Shown: positions 55,108 to 63,907 of the stretch, one piece after another
How positions within the stretch are numbered: position 1 is the first letter of the stretch
Layout of the letters: each line of letters starts with the position of its first letter
NCBI GenBank assembly: GCA_018818835.1
Contig: JAHIRD010000019.1
Coordinates: forward strand, 26,438-90,437
DNA: 64,000 nucleotides
Direction: 5' to 3'
DNA from: Pseudomonadota bacterium
Lineage (GTDB): Bacteria; Desulfobacterota; Desulfobacteria; Desulfobacterales; Desulfolunaceae
Notes under the pieces: generated by a model
Seen by the model: only the letters and a program-made list of their open reading frames with translations
Told to the model about the DNA's origin: nothing
The model's database searches: none
Program-made: the position numbers and the translations under genes

Positions 55108-55987
55108 ATGTCCATGAATGCTGTATTTAATCTTTCTCCAAGCCTGCGTTTACTTCTGGTATTCGGTTTCATCCTGATTTTCATTCGAAAAAAATATCCC
55201 CTGGGCGTGGCCTTTATTTCAGGAGCCGTGGCCCGTTGCCTCCTGTTCGGCCTGGGTCCCATGAAAACCATGGGGATCATCGCTTCGGCAGCATTCCTAC
55301 CCGATACCCTGGTCTTGTCGGTCATGGTTACGGCCATTCTGATTTTCAGCAAAAGCATGGAACAATCCGGTCCTTATCATCATCGTAGGTGGCCCCATGC
55401 TGGGATTTATTCTTTCTTTGACCATGCCCACATGGGTCAAGCCCATTGAAACAGGACTGATTATCTGCTTGTTTGTCGCAACGGCATGGGTATTTCGTAC
55501 AAACAAATTCGTCATCCATGACATAATCAGAATTCTCAAAGATCCTGATCTCTATACGATGATGTTTATGATTTTTTCTATTCTGGCCTTCAAGAAAAGC
55601 CTGGAGGGAAGCGGGGCAGTGGGCCTGATAGCAGGGGAACTTCTGGCCTTAAATATTCCTGTTGTTTTCATCGCCGTTCTCCTGCCCTTTATCGTGGGCC
55701 TGATCACCGGAATTTCAGTCGCCTTTGTGGGGATCTCGCTCCCTGTGCTTATCCCCCTTATCGCATCTGCTGGCCAAGGCACATTAATCATCCCGTTCAT
55801 GATGCTCATCATGATCAGTGGATTCTGCGGGGTCCTGCTTTCACCCCTGCATCTGTGCTTCATTCTTTCAAACCGTTATTTCATGGCCCCCATGGCTGAT
55901 GCATACAAGGTTCTGACACCTCTGGCCCTGATACTTTTGACACTGGGCCTTTCAGCATTTTATTTCACTGTTTATATGATTTCATGA
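55108..55987 (+). pseudogene. DUF401 family transporter, broken by internal deletion and frameshift
   Basis: The N-terminal part (MSMNAVFNLSPSLRLLLVFG to ILIFSKSMEQSG) reads in one frame to about 55370. The C-terminal part continues in another frame (NPVLIIIVGGPMLGFILSL, then about 200 residues of membrane helices). DUF401 proteins are about 400 residues or more; the middle, roughly 110 residues with the inner helices, is absent at the frame change. ATG 55108 has a GGAGC site and ATG 55397 could restart translation, but neither half would be a complete transporter. The homologous family probably moves anions or organic acids. Confidence 0.82.
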
Positions 55988-55991
55988 ACAC

Positions 55992-56390
55992 TCAGGGGAG
56001 GGAAAAACCCAAATTTTCAACTTTTTCCAGGACCCGCCCCCTCTCAAATGGCTTGACGATATATGTATTGCAACCGGCATTCAGGCTTCCCACCACCACC
56101 TCCTGATCAGCGTGGGATGTCACCATCATAATTTGCGACAATTTATCCTTGGCAATGGCCTTGTCCTTTTCTATCTGGCGGATGTGCTTTAATACATCAA
56201 TGCCGCTGATATCCGGCATGCCGATATCCAGGGTGATCAGGTCAAATGGGATTCCCATGGCCCAGGCCTCCGTGAACACCTTGATGGCGTCCTGCCCCGA
56301 TTCTACTAGAAAACACTCTCCGAATTCCTGAAGAATTTTTTCCATTTTTTTCCGACTGACCATATCGTCATCCACAACAAGAATCCTCAT
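55992..56390 (-). CDS. Single-domain response regulator (CheY-like)
   Basis: 132 residues, AGGAG site. Receiver only: VVDDDMVSRKKMEKIL, phospho-Asp in LITLDIGMPDISG, Thr/Ser in MMVTSH and the switch Lys in YIVKPFERG. There is no output domain, so it must act by protein contact, as CheY does, or relay phosphate, for example for one of the kinases encoded at 43205-47471. It converges on the broken DUF401 gene. Confidence 0.92.
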   Translation of the reverse strand: MRILVVDDDMVSRKKMEKILQEFGECFLVESGQDAIKVFTEAWAMGIPFDLITLDIGMPDISGIDVLKHIRQIEKDKAIAKDKLSQIMMVTSHADQEVVVGSLNAGCNTYIVKPFERGRVLEKVENLGFSLP

Positions 56391-56807
56391 TTTCGAGCTC
56401 CTGTTTTTATGAGTTTTATCCTTTAATTGGGCGAGTAGGGTTGATGGCGTCGTAAAAAAAATCCCATATGCGGCGTTATTGTGTTTGGCCGGACGTTCGA
56501 CATACTAACAGCCCTGAAATGCTTGGAACTCATGAATATTCCCATGGGCCACGGTCTTACTAATATATCAGAGGCCCTCTTTGATGTCTATTTGAAATAA
56601 TCATTTTTCCAAATATTCGCAAATACTATTGAAAAAATAAGAATGATACTTTATAACTTATAAGAAACAATTCTTATCACGTTCATCTCTTAAATTTCTG
56701 TATTTGTTTAGCGGTTCTTATTCTAAGTCATTCAACACGAAGAATCGATGCGCCTTCTTCGATTTTACATGGCCATTTACTTTTTTTTTCACACAACAGG
56801 AGGAAAT
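56391..56807. other. Gene-free AT-rich region with a repeat copy
   Basis: About 415 bases between divergent genes. It carries the inverted partial palindrome at 56442-56509; the rest (56580-56750) is strongly AT-rich and may hold the promoter of the phasin-like gene. No coding sequence was seen. Confidence 0.5.
56442..56509. repeat. Palindromic repeat family (22070 type), inverted half copy
   Basis: TGATGGCGTCGTAAAAA, CCCATATGCGGCGTTAT and TGTTTGGCCGGACGTTCGAC are the reverse complement of the right half of the element at 22070-22220, with only small changes. The left half is missing. Confidence 0.7.
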
Positions 56808-57062
56808 ATGGATTCTGCATCAATCGTAAAACGAACTCTGGAATATCAAAAAACAGCCTTTGACGCCAGCTACAACACCATGGTCATTCTTCAAGGCCAA
56901 GCTGAAAAACTTGCAACCGACATGTGGGAAAAATCACAGATCCCCAAAGAAAGCCTAAAGGCCTTTACATCGACGGTCAATGACTATAAAAAAAGAAGGG
57001 ATGACGTAAAGAAGATAGTTGATGATAACTTCAATAATATAAGCAAGTTAATAACACTATAA
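56808..57062 (+). CDS. Phasin-like small helical protein
   Basis: 84 residues from ATG 56808 directly after AGGAGG. All-helical, with the pattern SIVKRTLEYQKTAFDASYNT, ILQGQAEKLATDMWEKSQ and VNDYKKRRDDVKKIVDDNF, which resembles small phasin-like proteins coating polyhydroxyalkanoate granules. No PHA synthase gene is in the window. Confident as a gene, moderately so for the family. Confidence 0.72.
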   Translation: MDSASIVKRTLEYQKTAFDASYNTMVILQGQAEKLATDMWEKSQIPKESLKAFTSTVNDYKKRRDDVKKIVDDNFNNISKLITL

Positions 57063-57389
57063 TCCATTAGCACAAATTGGCCCCATAGACCGGATCCTAT
57101 GCAAAAAAACGCTTCATCACGTTTTCTTCTGTCGATGAAAGGGGATATCCTTCGTGATTTCCCCTTCACCTCTTCTGTTTTTGCCGCACTCCGGACCTGT
57201 CATTCAGGATATGAACCCTGGGTCCTTGGTTATTCAGCATTTGACCATGGCATTAAATTCTGTTAATATACGGAATCATAATGTTTTTCATATCATTACA
57301 ACACCCCAAGGCAGTTCAGGGCGTCTTTTCCAAATTAGTTACTGGAATATGATGCCGTATCCTAATCCAAAGGGGAACAAGGACCCGGT
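57063..57389. other. Gene-free region before the DUF342 gene
   Basis: About 327 bases with no credible coding sequence. No repeat, terminator or clear promoter boxes were recognised. Confidence 0.4.
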
Positions 57390-59471
57390 ATGATTAATGA
57401 GCCTTTGCACCCCGACGTTCCGGCTTTGGCCAGGGTTGCCCTTGAGCATAAGATCCTCACTGAGGATCAGGTTTACCATGCAGTTTCCCAGATTGCTGAG
57501 GAAAAACGCAAAGGGAACATCCTCAGCATGGAAGATTACCTGCTGGAAAAAAATCTCGTCACGAAAGACACCATGATCAAGCTGGTTGCTGCAACAGTCA
57601 GGCACCTGGACAAACAATTCGGGTTTCTGGCTGTTCAGCTTGGCTTCGTGGATAAAGAAAGTATCATCAAGGCCCTTGGTGTCCAGAAACAGGCTTTCGC
57701 AAATGGGACATTGGTGCACGTCGGCGATATTCTCATTAAGGGTGGGCTTCTCAGCATAAGTCAACGTGATGACCTTCTTAAAAAAATACCCTCCTTCTAT
57801 CCGGAAACCTTGCCGTCTGATCATTTCACACCAAAACCTCAGGAAGATCCCCACGACGATAAACCCAGTGATTCTTCCCAAAACATGGAACAATCCTTAT
57901 CCCTAAACATTACCGATAATGATCAAAAAGCCGTGCTTTATATTCCAGGGGGTCTCGAAGAAAAGCCCACTCTTCAACAGGTCAAAGAGCTTATCAATGA
58001 CCATGGGATTGTGTCTGGCATTCTTGAAGACTCTGTCATTGAAATAAACCTGGCCAAATCCTGCATTGAGCCCTATTCATTCACCATTGCCAGGGGACTC
58101 CCAGGATCGCCTCCCAGGGGCGCTGTGGTGAATCTTTACTTTGAAAACGAGTATCTGAATCCGGGAAAAATCACCGAAGACGGGGCCATTGACTTCAGAG
58201 AAAGGGGGGCTGTCCCCTTTGTCAAAGCCGGGGATCTTCTCGCTGAAAAATTACCGGGCGTGGATGGCAAAGCCGGAATCACCCTTTTCGGCATGCCTAT
58301 CCCTGCTGTCAAAGCCGAGGACAAGGTTTTAAAAAGCGGGTCTGGCACGCAGGCGTCCGAAGACGGGTTAAAGATCTTCGCGGCCATAAACGGTCAACCG
58401 TTCATGACTGTCCATGGAGAAGTTTCCGTGTTCAAAGAGCTTCATATATCTGGGGATGTGGATTACACCACAGGCAACATCACCTTTGACGGCAGCATTT
58501 TTGTCAAGGGGTCTGTCAAACAAGGGTTCACCGTTAAGGGCGGAAATCTTACCGCCAAGGATATCACAGGAGCAACCATTGAATTAAAGGGAAATCTCGA
58601 GGTTTCAGCGGGCATCACCGATTCAGTTATCACCCTTGGAGGGAGCATCCAGGCCATGTTTATGACCGGGAGCAAAGTGGATTCCTATGGAGACGTTCTC
58701 ATCAAAAAGGAGATCATTGACAGTAAAATTAGAACCAGCGGGGCCTGTAACGGTGAGCAGGTCAATCTTATCTCATCCTTTGTATCGGCCAAAAAGGGCA
58801 TTGATGTCAAACGTGTAGGAACTGACCTGTCTGCACCCTGCACCCTGAGAGTCGGGGTTGGTGACCATGCCAACAAAATTATGAAAACACTGAAAATCAC
58901 GATTGAAGAAAAAAAGGCACACCTGATCCAGAAGCAGAAAAAAACCGAAGAGCTCAAAGATATCCAGCAAAACATCCACCAGCAGATCATGGAAAAAGCC
59001 ATTACCGAGGACAGGATGGGCAAACAACAGGCCGCCATCAACAGCAAAATTCAGGAGGTCAGCCAGGAAGCCCCGAGAAACCCTGAAGAGGCCAAGCTGA
59101 TTGTCCGTCTCAAGGAGGCCTTGGACCGTATCATTTCTGAAATCGAATCCATAAACGACCAGAATGCCAAGCTGTTCAGTGAACAGGACATCCTGACCAA
59201 GGATATCCTCCTGTACCAAAGCCAGTGCGAATCCCTGGTCATGGACATTGAAAACCTAAACGGAAAGGTTAGAGATATCCTGAGTTGGGACAAAAAATCA
59301 GGTACTCTTGCCCTGATAAGAACCTCCAAAGAAATTTATGCCCAGACCTCGGTGACCGGCCCCAACAGCACCCTGATCCTCAAAGACACCCACAAAAACA
59401 TTTCCATCCGTGAAATCAGGCATTCGGACCCGGCCCGCCCAAGCTATGAAATGACCATCGAATCAAACTGA
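57390..59471 (+). CDS. FapA/DUF342 family protein with extended N-terminus
   Basis: 693 residues. The first 150 residues are helical (ILTEDQVYHAVSQIAEEKRK, VDKESIIKALGVQKQAF), a module resembling the helical N-termini of GspE/PilB-type proteins. A DUF342 domain follows (about 190-500) with GLPGSPPRGA, GKITEDGAIDFRERG, then a beta-helix of short strands (HISGDVDYTTGNITFDGS, VKGSVKQGFTVKGGNLTA). A long coiled coil (500-640) comes before the tail. Homologues (FapA, Vibrio) affect flagellar regulation; no flagellar gene is nearby. Its end overlaps the convergent LOG gene by nine bases. Confidence 0.87.
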   Translation: MINEPLHPDVPALARVALEHKILTEDQVYHAVSQIAEEKRKGNILSMEDYLLEKNLVTKDTMIKLVAATVRHLDKQFGFLAVQLGFVDKESIIKALGVQKQAFANGTLVHVGDILIKGGLLSISQRDDLLKKIPSFYPETLPSDHFTPKPQEDPHDDKPSDSSQNMEQSLSLNITDNDQKAVLYIPGGLEEKPTLQQVKELINDHGIVSGILEDSVIEINLAKSCIEPYSFTIARGLPGSPPRGAVVNLYFENEYLNPGKITEDGAIDFRERGAVPFVKAGDLLAEKLPGVDGKAGITLFGMPIPAVKAEDKVLKSGSGTQASEDGLKIFAAINGQPFMTVHGEVSVFKELHISGDVDYTTGNITFDGSIFVKGSVKQGFTVKGGNLTAKDITGATIELKGNLEVSAGITDSVITLGGSIQAMFMTGSKVDSYGDVLIKKEIIDSKIRTSGACNGEQVNLISSFVSAKKGIDVKRVGTDLSAPCTLRVGVGDHANKIMKTLKITIEEKKAHLIQKQKKTEELKDIQQNIHQQIMEKAITEDRMGKQQAAINSKIQEVSQEAPRNPEEAKLIVRLKEALDRIISEIESINDQNAKLFSEQDILTKDILLYQSQCESLVMDIENLNGKVRDILSWDKKSGTLALIRTSKEIYAQTSVTGPNSTLILKDTHKNISIREIRHSDPARPSYEMTIESN

Positions 59472-60143
59472 GGCTGGTATATCCTTGATGGCCGATTCAA
59501 TAATATCAAGAACCTCTTTGGGATCATCCGTTATTTTAAAAATATCCAGGTCCTTAAGGGATATGGTCTTTTCAGCCAGCATGGTGTCTTTAATCCATTC
59601 CACAAGCCCACCCCAAAAGGCTTTTCCCACAAGAACCACCGGAAGGGGTTTGATCCTCTGGGTCTGGATCAGTGTTACGGCTTCAAACAGCTCATCCAAG
59701 GTTCCGAACCCCCCGGGCATGATAATATAGGCCATGGCATATTTGACGAACATCACCTTGCGAACAAAAAAATAATTAAACTGGAGTTTCACATTGGAAT
59801 AAGGGTTGGGATCCTGCTCAAAGGGAAGTGTGATGTTCAAACCCACGGATCGTCCACCTGCTTCGGCCGCGCCCTTGTTTGCAGCTTCCATGATACCCCC
59901 GCCCCCACCTGTGATGACCCCATAGCCGTTTTTCACCATCATGGATGCAATATCACTGGCCATGGTGTAATAGGGTGAACCGGGTTTGGTTCGGGCAGAA
60001 CCGAAAATGCTCACCGCAGGACCGATATCGTGGAGGGTGTCTATTCCTTCCACAAATTCACCAATAATTTTAAAAATTCGCCATGATTCTTCAAGTTTGA
60101 ATTCATCAATCAAAAACTGTTTTTTCAATTCGCTTCTTACCAT
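59463..60143 (-). CDS. LOG/TIGR00730-family Rossmann-fold protein
   Basis: 226 residues from ATG 60143. VSIFGSARTKPGSPYY, GYGVITGGGGGIMEAANKGA and the signature PGGFGTLDELFEAVTLIQTQ (PGGxGTxxE) mark the family of cytokinin-riboside 5'-monophosphate phosphoribohydrolases, nucleotide hydrolases in bacteria. The cellular substrate here is unknown. A longer form from 60185 lacks support. Confidence 0.92.
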   Translation of the reverse strand: MVRSELKKQFLIDEFKLEESWRIFKIIGEFVEGIDTLHDIGPAVSIFGSARTKPGSPYYTMASDIASMMVKNGYGVITGGGGGIMEAANKGAAEAGGRSVGLNITLPFEQDPNPYSNVKLQFNYFFVRKVMFVKYAMAYIIMPGGFGTLDELFEAVTLIQTQRIKPLPVVLVGKAFWGGLVEWIKDTMLAEKTISLKDLDIFKITDDPKEVLDIIESAIKDIPASV

Positions 60144-60575
60144 AAACGTACATCTTCCCCACACCTGTTTCCAAAACCCCGACACGGGCTCTTAGTTCAG
60201 GCCAAAAATATGAATAAAACCTGGAACATCATAAATCGAATTTGTTCCACAGAGATAGTAAGGACAAAGATCCGATCTGCTCCCCTTAAAAAATAAACAA
60301 TACCCTGTTTTCCCTAAACCACCGAGGTCAAAAATCAGGCCGCTGCCACCTGATGACAGAGTAAATCCAATGCATTATTACAGCCGACAAGGTGTGGAGA
60401 CTATCAGTAATTCCTAATATTGTCAATGATTTCGGATTGACACATGCTCCGTCCATATGGTAAGGACTATAGACCACATGGAGATGTGAGATTGGTCACA
60501 GGTCCGGTATTCATTGCACGTTTCAACAGGAATTTCCGGTTTTCCAAACGCAACAGTTAACCTGTAGGTATTCAA
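60144..60575. other. Gene-free region between LOG gene and ptsH
   Basis: About 430 bases between divergent genes. TTGACA at 60437 has no good -10 box at 16-18 bases. No hairpin, repeat or short gene was recognised. An open stretch on the minus strand here is only the shadow of ptsH. Confidence 0.4.
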
Positions 60576-60845
60576 ATTAATACGCTTTCTAAAAAAATTA
60601 TTGTGGCAAACCCGCTGGGGATTCACGCTAGACCTGCAGCCCTTATCGCCAAACTGGCCGCCCGTGCCGAAGGCAAGGTCTGGCTGATCAAAGAAGATGA
60701 AATAATTGACGCCGTAAGCATCATAGACATCCTGACCCTGGGCTGCGCCAAAGGATCGGAAGTCACCCTTCAGGTGGAAAACCATTTGGATAACGCAGTC
60801 TTCACTGAAATTGCAGAGTTGATTGAACAGGGCATTCATGAATAG
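60576..60845 (+). CDS. ptsH: HPr phosphocarrier protein, apparent ATT start
   Basis: The protein reads INTLSKKIIVANPLGIHARP from 60576, with the phospho-accepting His in GIHARPAA and the Ser46-like region DAVSIIDILTLGCAKGSEVTL. The nearest standard start (GTG 60603) would remove most of the first beta strand (SKKIIV). Between the upstream stop at 60558 and 60603 there is no ATG, GTG or TTG. ATT at 60576 lies seven bases after AGG and gives 89 residues, the normal HPr length. Its end overlaps ptsI by eight bases. With no permease genes near, it probably has a regulatory role. Confidence 0.85.
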   Translation: MNTLSKKIIVANPLGIHARPAALIAKLAARAEGKVWLIKEDEIIDAVSIIDILTLGCAKGSEVTLQVENHLDNAVFTEIAELIEQGIHE

Positions 60846-62607
60846 CATTCACGTGGGCGAGACCCCTTGCAGTGAAGAAATCATTTTACAAGGTATCAAG
60901 GGTTCTCCGGGAATCTGTATTGGTCAGGCTTATCTTGTGGATAAAGAAGGCGTTGATGTGGTTCACAAGTACCCCATTGAAGCTGCCCACGTCCGTAAAG
61001 AAGTGCTGCGGTTTAAAACCGCCGTTAAAAAAGCAAAGGAAGAACTTTCCACCATCATCAGCGAGCTTCCCGAAGACTTCAGCGAGCACATCAGCATCCT
61101 TGAATCCCACATGATTCTCAGCGGCGACAAGATGCTCTATGGCAAAACCATTGAGACCATTGAAGAAGAAAAAATCAATGCCGAATGGGCCCTCAAGGTA
61201 GTTGTCGCGCGAATCATGGCCATGTTCCAGGACATCCCCGATCCCTATCTTCGCTCCCGGGCCGCCGATATCTCCCAGGTGTCAGACCGTATCATGAGAA
61301 ACCTGATGGGAGCCGAGAAAATCAATATTTCCAATATCAACAAGCGGGTAATCCTTGTAGCCAAGGATCTTTCCCCGGCCGATACCAGCCAGATTCAGCT
61401 TGAAAAAATCATGGGATTTGTCACGGACAAAGGCGGCCAGGCGTCCCACACCAGCATCATTGCACGAACCCTTGAAATTCCTTCAATCCAGGGCCTGGGC
61501 AATGCCACCAAAATTATCAAAAACGAAGATATCATCATTGTGGATGGCAGCGAAGGCATTGTCATCGTCCACCCCAACGATGCAACCCTGATCCGTTACC
61601 GGGCCAAACGCAGGGATTACGAAATCAGAAAAGCCAACGTCACCCGGGAATGCAAGAACCCGGCTGTCACCACCGACGGTTTTTCCATGAAACTCATGGG
61701 CAATATAGAGCTTGTGGAGGAGCTTGTTTCAGTGATCGATAACGGGGGTGAAGGTATCGGGCTTTACAGAACCGAATTCCAGTACCTAAGCAGGACCAGT
61801 TATCCCAGCGAAGATGAACTATTTGAACGATACAAAGAAGTGGCGGAACTTCTGGCTCCGGATCCGGTGACCATCCGGACCCTTGACATCAATGGCGATA
61901 AAGCCCTGTCCTATGATGCCAGCAATGAAGAATCAAACCCGGCCCTGGGTTTGCGGGCCATCCGTTTCTGCCTCATGCGGCCCGATGTGTTCATCACCCA
62001 GCTCAAAGCCATCTTAAGGGCCTCTGCTTACGGGAATATCCGGGTCATGTTCCCCATGATCTCCAGTCTGGAAGAAGTCCTTGCCGCTCGGAAACACCTT
62101 CAGGATGCAGCCATGGCCCTTAAAAAGGCAAACATACCCCACCGAAGTGACATTGAGATGGGTATCATGATTGAAATCCCATCAGCCGCATTCATGGCCG
62201 AGACCCTGGCCGACGAAGTCGATTTTTTCAGCATCGGCACCAACGATCTCACCCAGTACATGCTGGCCATTGATCGGAGCAATCGGAAGGTGGCTCATCT
62301 TTATCAACCCCTTCACCCTGCCGTATTGAAAATCATCAAATATGTGGTGGATATCGGCAAGAAAAAAGGCATTAAGGTCTTCATGTGTGGTGAAATGGCC
62401 TCAGATCCTTCGGTGTTACCCATCCTCATCGGTATGGGGCTTGATGAAATCAGCATGGCTCCCCAAAGCATCCCTGCTGTCAAAGACAGAATCCGAAAAC
62501 TCAGCCGCAAAAAGTCCGTGGCCTTTGCCGAAAAAATTCTCAAACAAACCAATATCACGGATATCAACCGTCTGCTCGCACAGGAAGACGTCAAGGCCGT
62601 TGATTAA
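60838..62607 (+). CDS. ptsI: Phosphoenolpyruvate-protein phosphotransferase (enzyme I)
   Basis: 589 residues from ATG 60838; TTG 60823 is a weaker alternative. The swivel domain holds GGQASHTSIIARTLEIPSIQ with the active His. The C-terminal TIM barrel has EGIGLYRTEF, NPALGLRAIR, VMFPMISS, GIMIEIPSAA, FFSIGTNDLTQYMLAIDR and FMCGEMASDP. It transfers phosphate from PEP to HPr. Coupled to ptsH by overlap. Sulfate reducers often keep EI and HPr with only a regulatory or mannose-type partner. Confidence 0.96.
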   Translation: MNSIHVGETPCSEEIILQGIKGSPGICIGQAYLVDKEGVDVVHKYPIEAAHVRKEVLRFKTAVKKAKEELSTIISELPEDFSEHISILESHMILSGDKMLYGKTIETIEEEKINAEWALKVVVARIMAMFQDIPDPYLRSRAADISQVSDRIMRNLMGAEKINISNINKRVILVAKDLSPADTSQIQLEKIMGFVTDKGGQASHTSIIARTLEIPSIQGLGNATKIIKNEDIIIVDGSEGIVIVHPNDATLIRYRAKRRDYEIRKANVTRECKNPAVTTDGFSMKLMGNIELVEELVSVIDNGGEGIGLYRTEFQYLSRTSYPSEDELFERYKEVAELLAPDPVTIRTLDINGDKALSYDASNEESNPALGLRAIRFCLMRPDVFITQLKAILRASAYGNIRVMFPMISSLEEVLAARKHLQDAAMALKKANIPHRSDIEMGIMIEIPSAAFMAETLADEVDFFSIGTNDLTQYMLAIDRSNRKVAHLYQPLHPAVLKIIKYVVDIGKKKGIKVFMCGEMASDPSVLPILIGMGLDEISMAPQSIPAVKDRIRKLSRKKSVAFAEKILKQTNITDINRLLAQEDVKAVD

Positions 62608-62628
62608 TTTCCAGGAGTACCCTTCGTT

Positions 62629-63099
62629 TTGGAAGAAAAAAAAATCCGACAAATATCAGCCAATAAAAAAGCATGGCACAGCTACACCATCACCGACCAG
62701 TACGAAGCCGGACTGGTTCTGGTGGGGTCTGAAGTCAAATCCATCCGTGGCGGGGGTGTCAATCTCAAAGATTCCTATGCCCGGATCAACGAGAACGGCG
62801 AGATCTTCGTACACCAGATGCACATAAGCCCCTACACTTACGCATACAACGACAACCACGACCCCTTAAAACCCAGAAAATTGTTGCTGAATAAAAAGGA
62901 AATCCAAAAAATATACAACAAAATCAATGAAAAAGGATTTTCCCTCATCCCCTTGAGCATTTATTTTAAAGGCAACAAAATCAAAATGAAACTTGGCATT
63001 GGCCAGGGCAAAAACCTTTACGACAAACGCCACTCCCTCAAGGAGAAAGATGCCAACCGGGAGATGCATAGGGTTAACAGGCACAAAGATTATTCTTAA
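62629..63099 (+). CDS. smpB: SsrA-binding protein
   Basis: 156 residues, TTG start with CAGGAG upstream. The OB-fold barrel is clear: RQISANKKAWHSYTITDQYE, GLVLVGSEVKSIRGGGVNLKDSYARI, PYTYAYNDNHDPLKPRKLLL, and the basic tail KNLYDKRHSLKEKDANREMHR that inserts into the ribosome. It binds tmRNA during rescue of stalled ribosomes. The tmRNA gene lies about 345 bases downstream on the same strand, so both parts of trans-translation are neighbours. Confidence 0.96.
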   Translation: MEEKKIRQISANKKAWHSYTITDQYEAGLVLVGSEVKSIRGGGVNLKDSYARINENGEIFVHQMHISPYTYAYNDNHDPLKPRKLLLNKKEIQKIYNKINEKGFSLIPLSIYFKGNKIKMKLGIGQGKNLYDKRHSLKEKDANREMHRVNRHKDYS

Positions 63100-63103
63100 T
63101 TAA

Positions 63104-63224
63104 GAAACCCCATATTTTGGCCTGATACGGCGTTCTCGGATTTTTTAGATCCTCGACGTAGCGCTGCTACGCCTCCGGTCTAAAAAATCCTGCGGCCTTG
63201 TCTCAGGCCAAAATCTGGGGTTTC
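63104..63224. repeat. Multi-stem hairpin element B
   Basis: Outer stem GAAACCCCATATTTTGGCC with GGCCAAAATCTGGGGTTTC (one mismatch in 19), inner perfect 12-bp stem GGATTTTTTAGA with TCTAAAAAATCC, and a central ACGTAGCGCTGCTACGC. Shares conserved blocks (CGGCGTTCTC, CTACGCCTCCGG, TGCGGCCTT) with element A at 47487-47665, but all arms differ. It directly follows smpB and could also end that transcript. Confidence 0.78.
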
Positions 63225-63321
63225 CGGGCATTGATTTGGGTAAAAACCTTGCCCTGAATGAAATAATCATTTCATTATCTGCCTCCTGGTACGGAGTTCT
63301 TTTTTTCATGGGCCGGGTGTT

Positions 63322-63341
63322 TATGGGACGTATGGGACTTA
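63322..63341. repeat. Short TATGGGAC repeat tract
   Basis: TATGGGACG then TATGGGACT. It resembles the tract at 48500-48540. Very short; recorded because the same words occur at two distant sites. Confidence 0.35.
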
Positions 63342-63400
63342 TGTTCGGTGGGGGCATCACTTTTTCAAATAATAATTTCACCTCTATTTTTTTTAATCAT

Positions 63401-63429
63401 TTGACAGATGCCCCATGAAAGCTTATTTT
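63401..63429 (+). promoter_or_regulatory. Promoter of the tmRNA gene
   Basis: Consensus TTGACA (63401-63406), exactly 17 bases, then TATTTT (63424-63429). The mature tmRNA 5' end is predicted at 63445, about 15 bases after the -10 box, which leaves only a short leader for processing. Confidence 0.65.
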
Positions 63430-63444
63430 ATGGCTATCTTTAAT

Positions 63445-63844
63445 GGGGGCGCACTGGTTTCGACTGGGAAATGAGATCTTTGATATTGCACTTCGAGGAT
63501 GATTGTTGGCCTCGTAAAACATCAATCAAAACAATAAATGCAGACGACTATGAAATGGCTGTAGCTGCTTAGGCAGTTACTGCTAAAGTCAAGCGCCTCG
63601 AGCGCACATCGCCTTTGCTGTCTCACTCAGGCAATACGCGGTGACCAATTGAGTGATAGGGACCTGTTGCCCGGTTTTTCTTTTTCCATGCGGCGACAGC
63701 AACCGAAAATAATGCAAAATAAAAGACGTCAGGCGAACCCCGTCAGTTGGTTAAAACCTGCCGTACAAACATACTGACTATAAGTGTAGATATATCTTCG
63801 GGAATTTTCTTAGGACGCGGGTTCGATTCCCGCCGCCTCCACCA
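63445..63844 (+). ncRNA. ssrA: Transfer-messenger RNA
   Basis: About 400 bases. The 5' end GGGGGCGCACTGGTTTCGAC is the conserved tmRNA start. The 3' end (GGGTTCGATTCCCGCC, CGCCTCCACCA) forms the T arm and acceptor, where GGGGGCG pairs with CGCCTCC using one G-U. The tag frame at 63540-63572 reads Ala-Asp-Asp-Tyr-Glu-Met-Ala-Val-Ala-Ala then TAG, ending in the AA protease signal. CCA is encoded. Works with SmpB, encoded just upstream. Confidence 0.97.
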
Positions 63845-63907
63845 CGCTTCGCCCTGACGGGCTACGCGTGGCGCAGCCACAAGGAGCACGGCAGGGCGAA
63901 GCGTGGT
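63841..63907. repeat. Perfect 16-bp inverted repeat abutting the tmRNA CCA end
   Basis: ACCACGCTTCGCCCTG (63841-63856) and CAGGGCGAAGCGTGGT (63892-63907) pair perfectly across a 35-base loop. The left arm includes the last four bases of ssrA (ACCA). Hairpin elements of this style are often seen after tRNA-like 3' ends. The rest, to 64000, holds no recognised gene. Confidence 0.7.
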
